A program made the translations under genes and the position numbers. A stretch of 5,671 nucleotides of DNA from Microbacteriaceae bacterium (GTDB lineage Bacteria > Actinomycetota > Actinomycetes > Actinomycetales > Microbacteriaceae): contig CANGCU010000082.1 of NCBI GenBank assembly GCA_947452355.1, positions 1 through 5,671 on the forward strand. Reading direction: 5' to 3'. Under the pieces are notes generated by a model that had not been told where the DNA came from, ran no database searches, and saw only the letters and a list, made by a program, of their open reading frames with translations. Every line of letters starts with the position of its first letter. Positions within the stretch are counted from its first letter, which is position 1. Shown in pieces: positions 1 to 5,671 of this stretch.

Positions 1-696
1 GCTGGCATCCCGACGCTTCCTCGTCGCGCGGTGTCAGCGACAACCGAGCCCGGCTTCAAGGGTCCGTACATCGTCAAGCCGCGATTCGGTGGTTCGTCGA
101 TTGGTATCGAGATTGCGGACGACCTCGCGTCGGCGCGCGCTCTCGCGCAGAACAGTCCGCATCTCAAGAACGGCGCTGTGCTCGAGCCGTATCAGCCGTC
201 CCTCGTCGACCTCAATATTGGGTTCCGCACGTTTCCCTCGCTTGAGCTCACCGACCTCGAGAAGCCGCTTCGCGGCGGCGACGATTCGGGCCTGTATTCC
301 TACGCCGAAAAGTATCTCGCCGGAGGCGCTGGTTCTGACGCCGGGCTATCGAGTGCCCCTCGCGAGTTCCCGGCTAACTATCCGGCGAAGATTCACGAGC
401 GGGCGGCGGAACTCGCCCGCGCGGTGGCCGACGTCACCCGACTGACCGGTCTCGTCCGCGTCGACCTGTTGTTGGACGAGAAAAAGGGTGAACTGTTCGT
501 CAATGAAGTGAACTCGATTCCGGGTGCGCTGTCGCTGTACCTGTGGGCACCGAAACACCCCGCCCTGACCGTGTTGCGCGATGCGCTCACCGAGGCGCGC
601 GATCGTCGCGTCGTCTTCCCACAGGCGGGTCACGGCGGCGGAGTCGCGTTGCGTGCCGCCGGCGGTATCTCGTCGAAGCTTCTCGGCCTGAACTAG
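1..696 (+). CDS. D-alanine-D-alanine ligase-family ATP-grasp enzyme, 3' part (5' end outside window)
   Basis: The open frame runs in from the window edge, so the true start lies upstream; the GTG at 31 is internal, because the codons before it (AGIPTLPR) already match the family. 231 residues are visible, with perhaps 100-150 missing. The ATP-grasp parts seen, numbered from base 1, are a VKP lysine at residue 26, the glycine/serine loop GGSSIG at 30-35, the adenine-side glutamate in VLEPY at 62, the metal-binding Asp in VRVD at 155 and the NEVNS metal ligands at 168-172. Family members join two amino- or hydroxy-acids by ATP-dependent ligation in the cytoplasm; Ddl makes the D-Ala-D-Ala of peptidoglycan. 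The region after NEVNS reads SIPGALSLYLW, not the canonical Ddl form (NEINTMPGFT-like), and the tail carries an extra ALRAAGGISSKLLG segment. The fold is therefore confident but the substrate is not, and no symbol is given. The gene is convergent with DUF3515. Confidence 0.82.
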   Translation, partial: AGIPTLPRRAVSATTEPGFKGPYIVKPRFGGSSIGIEIADDLASARALAQNSPHLKNGAVLEPYQPSLVDLNIGFRTFPSLELTDLEKPLRGGDDSGLYSYAEKYLAGGAGSDAGLSSAPREFPANYPAKIHERAAELARAVADVTRLTGLVRVDLLLDEKKGELFVNEVNSIPGALSLYLWAPKHPALTVLRDALTEARDRRVVFPQAGHGGGVALRAAGGISSKLLGLN

Positions 697-720
697 CCCT
701 TCCCGTCGAAGGCACCCCTT

Positions 721-858
721 TTACGTTTTTGGAAACCGTTTTGCCCAATTCCCTCGTTTTTGGAAACCAAAATGAACCTAGAGGCTTAGATTAGGGAAAA
801 CATTGCGTTTGGTTGCTTAAAACGCGGTTTTTGAGAGAAACGGTTTCCACAAACGTAA
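721..858. repeat. 138-bp AT-rich element bounded by a 21-bp inverted repeat
   Basis: The arm at 721-741 pairs with 838-858 over 21 positions with one mismatch (T729 against C850). Hand counting gives about 39% GC for 721-860, in sharp contrast to the GC-rich genes around it. Between the arms lie a second copy of the core repeat (755-768), a short palindrome TTTTGG-AAA-CCAAAA (758-772) and a 6-bp hairpin GCGTTT/AAACGC (805-810 with 820-825). The right arm could also pair with the second core copy (13 of 14), giving mutually exclusive folds. The element sits between two convergent genes, so it could be a bidirectional transcription end, a small non-autonomous (MITE-like) repeat or a structured RNA. 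The bases outside both ends are TT, too little to call a target duplication. The symmetry is seen directly; the function is unknown. Confidence 0.7.
724..768. repeat. Direct repeat: two identical 14-mers
   Basis: CGTTTTTGGAAACC occurs at 724-737 and again, identically, at 755-768, offset by 31 bp (about three helical turns). A third copy, inverted and with one change, lies at 842-855. The shared GGAAACC core could be a protein-binding site or simply part of the surrounding repeat element. Confidence 0.65.
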
Positions 859-920
859 TTGCGAGGCGACGCGGGGAAAGCGGGGACTGAGGATTGTCCC
901 GCAGACACTCCAGGCCGGCC

Positions 921-1385
921 CTAGTTTCCGAAGACGTCCGTCGCGTCGGCACAGACCCGTGTGGGCTCGAGCGCGCCAATGGCCGATGAGAGGTCGGTCA
1001 GCGCGGTCGTTCCGCTCACGACGGTCGAGTCAACGAGAACCTCGACCGCGGGATCTCGACCAAAGGTGAGGAAAGTGAACTGAGGGTCGTTCGCGTCATC
1101 CCGAAGCCAATCGATGTCGTCGACGGTGAAGCAGGGCAATGCTGAAGGACCGTCGCTCGGAATTCCGCAGCGCAGGATCACGCTGGATGGGTCGCCCCAC
1201 GCGGCGGTGGATTGCGCGTTCGTTGAGCGACGCGCCTCGCCCGCAACGGTGTCGGGAAGACGAACCATGATCTCGGCGCATTTCGGATTGTTAGCGTCAT
1301 CCGCCGGCGTGAGCGGCACAGTCCCTGCGCAACCCGACAACACCCCGAGGAGGGCGATACTGGGGAAAAGGAATCGTGCACGCAT
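921..1385 (-). CDS. DUF3515 family lipoprotein
   Basis: The protein has 154 residues. The start chosen is the ATG at 1385-1383: it opens directly into a signal peptide (basic MRAR, a hydrophobic stretch of about 12 residues, then the lipobox LSGC with Cys19), and a TANNNT box lies just upstream. The longer frame from 1454 would put an Arg-rich leader before the signal and run antisense through the start of thiL. Cys19 should be lipidated, anchoring the protein on the outer face of the cytoplasmic membrane. DUF3515 hallmarks follow: VPLTPADDANNPKC (23-36), the MVRLP segment (40-44), AQSTAAWGDPS (57-67), LRCG (71-74), a PC/DDIDWL segment (84-94) and TFGRDPAVEV (107-116). Mature cysteines at 36, 73, 85 and 145 could form two disulfides. 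The family's function is not known. It lies next to thiL in many actinobacteria; here it is divergent from thiL with only 23 bp between starts. Confidence 0.9.
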   Translation of the reverse strand: MRARFLFPSIALLGVLSGCAGTVPLTPADDANNPKCAEIMVRLPDTVAGEARRSTNAQSTAAWGDPSSVILRCGIPSDGPSALPCFTVDDIDWLRDDANDPQFTFLTFGRDPAVEVLVDSTVVSGTTALTDLSSAIGALEPTRVCADATDVFGN

Positions 1386-1392
1386 CGCTTTC

Positions 1393-1398
1393 AGGCTA
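1393..1398 (-). promoter_or_regulatory. Putative -10 box of the DUF3515 gene (leaderless)
   Basis: Reading the minus strand, TAGCCT ends 7 nt before the ATG at 1385. The spacing would put the transcript start at or next to the A of the start codon. No clear -35 and no well-formed Shine-Dalgarno sequence are visible (GAAAG before the start is weak). The TA overlaps the thiL box on the other strand. Confidence 0.45.
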
Positions 1399-1402
1399 CC
1401 GT
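1397..1402 (+). promoter_or_regulatory. Putative -10 box of thiL (leaderless)
   Basis: TACCGT ends 6 nt before the GTG at 1409, so initiation about 7 nt downstream would fall on the start codon itself. No purine-rich ribosome binding site lies in between (TGAACC) and no good -35 hexamer is seen at 16-19 bp. It shares bases 1397-1398 with the divergent DUF3515 box. Confidence 0.5.
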
Positions 1403-1408
1403 TGAACC

Positions 1409-2392
1409 GTGAGCGAGACAGGTCCGACGATTGGCGACGTGGGCGAGGGCGCAACCCTGGCCCGCATTTTCCCGTTGCTGCCCGAGTCTCGGCGCACGGT
1501 TCTTGGGCCGGGTGATGACTGCGCGATTATCGCGGTGCCGGACGGTCGCGTTGCGGTCACGACGGACTTGCTGATTGAGGGTCCAGATTTTCGGATCGGG
1601 CTTTCGACGGGCTATGACGTTGGCTGGAAGGCATGCGCGACTAACCTTGCGGACATCGCGGCGATGGGTGGAACCCCCACGTCCCTCGTCGTCGGACTCG
1701 CCGCACCCGCTGACACCACGGTTCGATTCGTCGAAGATATCGCTCGGGGGTTTCACGACGCCGCGACGGCACTCGCACCCGGATGCGGTGTCGTCGGAGG
1801 GGACCTCTCGACCGCGCCGATCGTCATGCTCGCGGTAACCGCACTCGGCGAATGTGACGGTGTCGAACCCGTCACCCGATCGGGCGCGTCCATCGGCAAC
1901 GTTGTTGCGGTCGCGGGTCAACTCGGCCTCGCCAAACGAGGCCTCGATATTCTCTTCGACCGAGCGGTCGACTCGGACGGAAACGTTGATCCGGCCGCGG
2001 TCGCCGAGGCGTGGGCGGCGCACCCGATCGAGGTTTCTGCTCAACTTCGGCCGGAACCGCCCATCGGGGCGGGGCGCGTCGCGGCACTCGCGGGGGCAAC
2101 CGCGATGATGGACGTCAGTGACGGACTCGTGCTGGATGCGCGGCGAATTGCGACCGCGAGCGGGGTGGCGATCGATTTCGACCTCGCGTCCATTGGCGAC
2201 ATTGACGCGCTGACTGGCGGTGAGGACCACGCAATGCTCGCGTGCTTTCCCGTGAACGCGACCATTCCCTCGGAATTTCGAGTCATCGGCCGTGTAGCAC
2301 CGGGCGAGGGCGTTCTCGTGGACGGTGTCGTTTTCGACGCGCGCGGCGGCTGGGATCCGTTCGCCGACTACTCGGCGACCTCCAGCCAATAA
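1409..2392 (+). CDS. thiL: Thiamine-monophosphate kinase ThiL
   Basis: ThiL phosphorylates thiamine monophosphate with ATP to give thiamine diphosphate, the active cofactor, in the cytoplasm; it is the last step of thiamine biosynthesis. The 327 residues are the usual family length. Motifs of the PurM-like ATP-binding N-terminal half are GPGDDCA (33-39), TTD (51-53), NLADIAAMGG (79-88) and GGDLS (130-134), supplying the metal-binding aspartates; the C-terminal half has DVSDGL (235-240) and GGEDH (270-274). The common EGxHF segment reads EGPDF (57-61) and GGEDY reads GGEDH; I take these as lineage variants, since the other key residues are intact. The GTG start at 1409 is chosen because the frame continues straight into the conserved N-terminus (IGDVGEGATLARIFPLL) and a TANNNT box precedes it at leaderless spacing. 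The 3' end overlaps convergent rsmD by 25 bp. Confidence 0.96.
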   Translation: MSETGPTIGDVGEGATLARIFPLLPESRRTVLGPGDDCAIIAVPDGRVAVTTDLLIEGPDFRIGLSTGYDVGWKACATNLADIAAMGGTPTSLVVGLAAPADTTVRFVEDIARGFHDAATALAPGCGVVGGDLSTAPIVMLAVTALGECDGVEPVTRSGASIGNVVAVAGQLGLAKRGLDILFDRAVDSDGNVDPAAVAEAWAAHPIEVSAQLRPEPPIGAGRVAALAGATAMMDVSDGLVLDARRIATASGVAIDFDLASIGDIDALTGGEDHAMLACFPVNATIPSEFRVIGRVAPGEGVLVDGVVFDARGGWDPFADYSATSSQ

Positions 2393-2928
2393 ACGCGCGT
2401 CTCGCCGTAATCCTTGGGCGCCAGCATGCCATATCCCGACGGCCAGTCGGGCTCGGGGTCGCGAGCCGCTCGTTCGACCGCGACGACAGCGTCCGCGGAC
2501 AGGCGCGGCAACAGTAACGTCAGGGTCGCGAAGAGCACGTCGTTCGTCAATTCATACGGAGGATCGATGAAGACGATGTCCCACGTTTCACCGCTTGCCC
2601 CGACGTAGCCCGCGACGGTCGATCGGTGCACGCGAATCGCGCAGTCAGGGACCGATGGCGCGACGAGGGCGGTGTTTTTCGTCATCACTCGGACGGCCTT
2701 TTCGGAATTATCGACGAGGTCGACACGGGCCGCCCCGCGAGAGGCCGCTTCGAGCCCAACGGCTCCCGATCCCGCGTACAGGTCGAGGACCGAACGTCCC
2801 GTGATGGTCGACAGTGCCTCGAATCGCGAAAACACGGCCTCGCGAACGCGATCGGCGGTCGGCCGGGTTCCCGTCGCGGGAACGGTCAGAGTTCGGCCCC
2901 GAGCGGCTCCCGCGATAATTCGTGTCAC
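2368..2928 (-). CDS. rsmD: 16S rRNA (guanine(966)-N(2))-methyltransferase RsmD
   Basis: RsmD transfers a methyl group from S-adenosylmethionine to N2 of G966 (E. coli numbering) in helix 31 of 16S rRNA, acting on the small subunit or its late precursor. The 186 residues match the family's usual size. The sequence starts with MTRIIAG; then come RPTADRVREA (22-31), the SAM-binding motif I LDLYAGSGAVGLEAASRGA (48-66), an acidic post-I strand DLVDN (70-74) and the catalytic DPPY (122-125), the signature of N-methyltransferases acting on exocyclic amino groups. The start is GTG at 2928-2926, supported by the conserved N-terminus and a TANNNT box 6 nt upstream. It is divergent from recG with 66 bp between, and convergent with thiL, whose last codons and stop are antisense to the C-terminal WLEVAE. 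No defects are visible. Confidence 0.96.
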   Translation of the reverse strand: MTRIIAGAARGRTLTVPATGTRPTADRVREAVFSRFEALSTITGRSVLDLYAGSGAVGLEAASRGAARVDLVDNSEKAVRVMTKNTALVAPSVPDCAIRVHRSTVAGYVGASGETWDIVFIDPPYELTNDVLFATLTLLLPRLSADAVVAVERAARDPEPDWPSGYGMLAPKDYGETRVYWLEVAE

Positions 2929-2934
2929 GTCTCA

Positions 2935-2940
2935 AGGCTA
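2935..2940 (-). promoter_or_regulatory. Putative -10 box of rsmD (leaderless)
   Basis: On the minus strand TAGCCT is followed by TGAGAC and then the GTG start, a 6-nt gap identical to those of thiL, recG and coaD. The hexamer is the same as the DUF3515 box. No convincing -35 hexamer is found at 16-19 bp. Confidence 0.5.
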
Positions 2941-2982
2941 GCGACCGCAGGGGCAATCCCCAGAACCGTCGCACGGCGGCGG

Positions 2983-2988
2983 TAGCGT
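2983..2988 (+). promoter_or_regulatory. Putative -10 box of recG (leaderless)
   Basis: TAGCGT is followed by AAATGG and the GTG at 2995. The TAG at 2983-2985 is also an in-frame stop, so GTG 2995 is the first possible recG start and leaves no room for a translated extension. No Shine-Dalgarno sequence and no clear -35 are present. Confidence 0.5.
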
Positions 2989-2994
2989 AAATGG

Positions 2995-5142
2995 GTGACC
3001 GATTCCGCCGTGTTCCTCGACACCCCGCTCGCGCGGGTCATCGGTGATCGCACGGCGAAGGCGTTGACGAAAGCGTTTGGCTTCGACACCGTGGGCGGAC
3101 TGCTGGGACATTTCCCCCGCCGTTACGCGGAACGCGGCGAATTAACCGCGCTCGATGCGCTACCCATTGACGAGTCGGTGACGATTGTCGCTGAGGTGGT
3201 TCGCGTGAACAATCGACCAATGAACGGTCGGAAGGGTTCCCTGCTCGAGGTCGTCATTTCCGACGGAACCGGAACGCTGTCGCTGACGTTTTTTAATCAG
3301 GCGTGGCGGGCGAACACTCTTCGTCGCGGCGCACGCGGTATTTTCGCGGGCAAGGTCGGGGAATTTCGGGGCCAACGCCAGCTCACTCACCCCGATTACG
3401 AATTGTTCGACGAGGACGAGTCGGTGTCCGACGAGGTCGCGGAGATGTGGGCCAAAACGCCGATTCCGATTTACCCCGCGACGAGCACCGTTGCGTCGTG
3501 GCAGATCGCGAAGGCCGTCGGGGTCATCGTCGATGTGCTTCCCGAACTCGACGACCCGCTTCCCGAAGCCGTTCGTCTCGAACGCGGACTTGTGTCGTAC
3601 TCCGATGCCCTTCGACACATCCACCGGCCGAGCGAGCACGCCGAGTGGCGTTCGGCGCGCGAAACCCTTCGATTCCACGAAGCATTCCTCGTTCAGACGG
3701 CTCTGTTGAGGGACAGGGCACGCGCGGCCGAGGCGGTGTCGATGCCGCGCACGCCCGGTGCACTGCGGGCGCAGTTTGATGCGGCGTTGCAGTACACGCT
3801 CACCGCCGATCAGGCGACGGTCGGAACCGAGATCGATGACGACATGGCCCGCGCCCAACCGATGAGCCGGCTCGTGCAGGGCGAGGTCGGTTCGGGTAAG
3901 ACACTCGTGGCGATTCGCGCGATGCTGACGGCTATCGAGGATGGCGGTCAGGCGGCGCTCATTGCGCCGACAGAAGTCCTGGCGACGCAACACGCGAGGT
4001 CAATCTCACAGGTGCTCGGTGTGCTGGCGGACGAGCTAAACCCGACCCTGTTGGTCGGCAGTCTCCCGGCCGCAGCCAAAAAACGCGCTCAACTCGCCGT
4101 CGCAAGTGGCGCGTCACGAATCGTCATCGGGACGCACGCGTTATTAGCGGACGCCGTCCAGTTCAACGAACTGGCTCTCGTCGTGATCGACGAACAACAT
4201 CGCTTCGGAGTCGAACAGCGCGACACACTCAAGCGCAAGGGGAACTCGCCGCACGTCCTCGTGCTGACGGCCACGCCGATTCCCCGAACCGTCGCCATGA
4301 CCGTTTTCGGTGACCTGGACATTTCGACTATTCGGACTCTCCCCGCGGGCCGAGCCCCCATCACTTCCCACGTTGTGCCACTCGTTGACCACCCTGCGTG
4401 GATTTCGCGGGTCTGGACGAGGCTCGGTGAAGAGGTCGATGCCGGACGACAGGGATTTGTCGTCTGCTCCGCAATCGATGCAACGACGTCGGATGCCGAC
4501 GCCGACCTGGTGGATGACGTTCCCGCCGCGACGCCAAGGGCGAGTGTCATCGAGATATTGCCTGTTGTTCGCGCCGCGCTCCCGACTCGTCGCGTCGAGA
4601 TGATTCACGGTCGATTGTCCGGTGAGGAGAAAGACACCGTCATGCGAGCGTTCGCCGCTGGGGAGATCGATGTGCTGGTGGCGACGACCGTTATTGAGGT
4701 CGGTGTCGACGTACCCAACGCCTCGACGATGGTGGTTCTCGATGCCGACCGGTTCGGCGTTAGTCAATTGCACCAACTTCGCGGTCGCGTCGGTCGTGGC
4801 GGGGTGCCCGGACTCGCGCTGTTCGTCACGTACGCGGACGAGAACACCCTTGCTCGCGATCGGGTGGAGGCGGTGGCGTCGACCCTCGATGGGTTCGAAC
4901 TCGCCCAGAAGGACCTTGAACTACGCCGCGAGGGTGACGTTCTCGGCGAGAACCAGTCCGGTGGTCGAAGCGGGCTTGTGCTCGTTCGCGTCACGGTCGA
5001 CGGTCCCGTCATCGAGGCCGCACGAACTCACGCTCAGGCCGTTCTCGACGCAGACCCCACCCTCGAGAATCACGTGGCACTCAAAGAGGCGCTCGAGCGT
5101 CGACTGTCCCAGCGCGAGCGAGAATTTCTCGCCAAAAACTGA
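2995..5142 (+). CDS. recG: ATP-dependent DNA helicase RecG
   Basis: RecG is a monomeric superfamily 2 translocase that reverses stalled replication forks and processes branched DNA and Holliday junctions. The 715 residues fall in the usual range. The N-terminal part contains FPRRY (40-44) and an OB-fold wedge domain at about 62-145 (including VRVNNRP and [13 protein letters not shown]), which splits the fork arms. The helicase core shows Walker A GEVGSGKT (296-303; the family often has GDVGSGKT), Walker B DEQH (399-402), motif [11 protein letters not shown] (425-432), [12 protein letters not shown] (563-574) and motif [14 protein letters not shown] (591-602). The C-terminal [17 protein letters not shown] (640-656) is the RecG-specific TRG-type region. 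An acidic low-complexity stretch at 495-515, in the second helicase lobe, resembles the variable insert seen in actinobacterial RecG. The start is GTG at 2995, directly after an in-frame stop. coaD follows after 31 bp, so partial co-transcription is likely. Confidence 0.97.
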   Translation: MTDSAVFLDTPLARVIGDRTAKALTKAFGFDTVGGLLGHFPRRYAERGELTALDALPIDESVTIVAEVVRVNNRPMNGRKGSLLEVVISDGTGTLSLTFFNQAWRANTLRRGARGIFAGKVGEFRGQRQLTHPDYELFDEDESVSDEVAEMWAKTPIPIYPATSTVASWQIAKAVGVIVDVLPELDDPLPEAVRLERGLVSYSDALRHIHRPSEHAEWRSARETLRFHEAFLVQTALLRDRARAAEAVSMPRTPGALRAQFDAALQYTLTADQATVGTEIDDDMARAQPMSRLVQGEVGSGKTLVAIRAMLTAIEDGGQAALIAPTEVLATQHARSISQVLGVLADELNPTLLVGSLPAAAKKRAQLAVASGASRIVIGTHALLADAVQFNELALVVIDEQHRFGVEQRDTLKRKGNSPHVLVLTATPIPRTVAMTVFGDLDISTIRTLPAGRAPITSHVVPLVDHPAWISRVWTRLGEEVDAGRQGFVVCSAIDATTSDADADLVDDVPAATPRASVIEILPVVRAALPTRRVEMIHGRLSGEEKDTVMRAFAAGEIDVLVATTVIEVGVDVPNASTMVVLDADRFGVSQLHQLRGRVGRGGVPGLALFVTYADENTLARDRVEAVASTLDGFELAQKDLELRREGDVLGENQSGGRSGLVLVRVTVDGPVIEAARTHAQAVLDADPTLENHVALKEALERRLSQREREFLAKN

Positions 5143-5167
5143 CAGGCGACGCCCTCGGGATTACGCT
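5139..5167 (+). promoter_or_regulatory. Putative coaD promoter overlapping the recG stop
   Basis: CTGACA at 5139-5144 matches the -35 consensus TTGACA at five of six positions and contains the recG stop codon TGA (5140-5142). A 17-bp spacer leads to TACGCT at 5162-5167, a TANNNT box ending 6 nt before the coaD ATG. This is the only promoter in the window with a good -35. GGAGG at 5168-5172 looks like a Shine-Dalgarno sequence but leaves a single base before the ATG, closer than such sites normally work. Confidence 0.6.
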
Positions 5168-5173
5168 GGAGGC

Positions 5174-5665
5174 ATGACCTCACTCGCCGTTGTGCCTGGT
5201 TCGTTTGACCCCGTCACGTTGGGACACTTGGACGTTGTCGAACGCGCGCGCAACCTCTTCGATGAGGTGCACGTCGTCGTTGTTCACAACCCAACCAAGT
5301 CCGCGCTCCTTCCCGTCGCCCGTCGCGTTGAACTGATCGAAGAGTCCCTGGCCGAGGCGGGAATCGCCGACCGCGTCACGGTCACCAGCTGGAGTGTCGG
5401 GCTTCTCGTGGATTATTGCCACGAGGTCGGCGCGAACGCGATCGTCAAGGGGATCCGCACGGAAGTTGATGTCACCTACGAAACGCCGATGGCTATCGTC
5501 AACCGCAACCTTGCCGGCATCGAGACAGTCTTTGTCCTTCCTGACCCTGCGCACAGCCACGTGTCGTCGTCACTCGTTCGCCAGGTTGCGGCGCTCGGGG
5601 GCGATGTTTCGCCCTACGTTCCTGTCGCCGTGTCACGATTCATGAACTCGCCCGAATACTCGTAG
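5174..5665 (+). CDS. coaD: Phosphopantetheine adenylyltransferase CoaD
   Basis: CoaD transfers AMP from ATP to 4'-phosphopantetheine, giving dephospho-CoA and pyrophosphate, the penultimate step of coenzyme A synthesis, in the cytoplasm; bacterial members are usually hexamers. The 163 residues match the family. The nucleotidyltransferase signature [11 protein letters not shown] occupies 8-18 (TxGH at 15-18 binds the ATP phosphates), followed by a conserved NPTK (39-42), VKGIR (91-95), [14 protein letters not shown] (100-113) and the second signature SSSLVR (131-136). The ATG at 5174 is chosen because it gives the canonical N-terminus; the frame stays open further upstream only because it is read antiphase through recG, with no family similarity there. 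The gene lies 31 bp after recG and has its own well-formed promoter. It ends with TAG six bases before the window end. Confidence 0.97.
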   Translation: MTSLAVVPGSFDPVTLGHLDVVERARNLFDEVHVVVVHNPTKSALLPVARRVELIEESLAEAGIADRVTVTSWSVGLLVDYCHEVGANAIVKGIRTEVDVTYETPMAIVNRNLAGIETVFVLPDPAHSHVSSSLVRQVAALGGDVSPYVPVAVSRFMNSPEYS

Positions 5666-5671
5666 CGTTAA

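Noticed and set aside
698..712. Hairpin CCTT/AAGG just after the ligase stop as a terminator
   Set aside because: A 4-bp stem is expected by chance. The following CACCCCTTTT is not a convincing T-run immediately after the stem.
719..860. TT target-site duplication flanking the inverted-repeat element
   Set aside because: Two identical T bases on each side are uninformative next to an AT-rich element; insertion cannot be inferred from this alone.
883..900. Hairpin GGGAC/GTCCC as a terminator for DUF3515
   Set aside because: The stem is only 5 bp with an 8-nt loop, and no T-run follows in either direction, so it is too weak to call.
791..979. Small minus-strand open frame running from DUF3515 into the AT-rich gap
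   Set aside because: It overlaps the end of DUF3515 in another frame and crosses the inverted-repeat element. There is no TANNNT box at the expected position, no ribosome binding site and no recognisable product.
1386..1454. Longer N-terminus for the DUF3515 protein from an ATG at 1454
   Set aside because: The extra 23 residues are Arg/Ser-rich and would precede a complete lipoprotein signal peptide. They also run antisense through the thiL start; the ATG at 1385 has the promoter-like box.
1391..2389. Long minus-strand open frame (332 codons) opposite thiL
   Set aside because: It is antisense to a complete thiL with all family motifs. The translation is rich in Arg, Asp and Gly with no recognisable domain, as expected for the shadow frame of a GC-rich gene.
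3160..3993. Minus-strand open frame (277 codons) inside recG
   Set aside because: It is fully antisense to the conserved RecG wedge and helicase domains. The composition is Arg/His-rich with no motif and no start-site signal.
4622..5173. Open frame upstream of and in phase with coaD, suggesting a longer or fused CoaD
   Set aside because: This stretch is the recG gene read in another frame. Its translation is Arg/Ser/Pro-rich without family similarity, while CoaD begins canonically at 5174 with its own promoter.

Overview
This is a housekeeping segment from a high-GC Gram-positive bacterium (Actinomycetota, most likely Microbacteriaceae or a close relative). The evidence is the GC-rich coding sequence, the DUF3515 lipoprotein next to thiL, the actinobacterial flavour of the ThiL, RecG and CoaD sequences, and start codons that lack ribosome binding sites but sit just downstream of TANNNT boxes. 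I see no phage, IS, CRISPR, tRNA or rRNA sequence. The family-level assignment is inferred from gene order and protein style, not from a search.

Layout: (1) 1-696 (+), the 3' part of a D-alanine-D-alanine ligase-family ATP-grasp enzyme, cut by the window edge. (2) 697-920, a convergent intergenic region. Its core (721-860) is only about 39% GC and contains a 138-bp element bounded by a nearly perfect 21-bp inverted repeat, plus a direct 14-bp repeat. (3) 921-1385 (-), a DUF3515 lipoprotein. (4) 1409-2392 (+), thiL, thiamine-monophosphate kinase. (5) 2368-2928 (-), rsmD, 16S rRNA methyltransferase, whose tail overlaps that of thiL by 25 bp. (6) 2995-5142 (+), recG, branched-DNA helicase. (7) 5174-5665 (+), coaD, phosphopantetheine adenylyltransferase, complete within the window.

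The genes belong to unrelated essential or core processes (cell-wall or ligase chemistry, envelope lipoprotein, thiamine cofactor, ribosome maturation, replication-fork repair, coenzyme A). They alternate in strand, so the region is a conserved neighbourhood and not one operon. The most consistent signal outside the proteins is regulatory. All five complete genes have a TANNNT -10-like box whose last T lies 7 nt (four genes) or 8 nt (DUF3515) upstream of the first base of the start codon, with no properly spaced Shine-Dalgarno sequence. This fits leaderless transcription throughout. The DUF3515 and thiL boxes face opposite ways and share the same TA dinucleotide. I found no convincing undescribed gene system; the intergenic inverted-repeat element and the promoter architecture deserve the second look.
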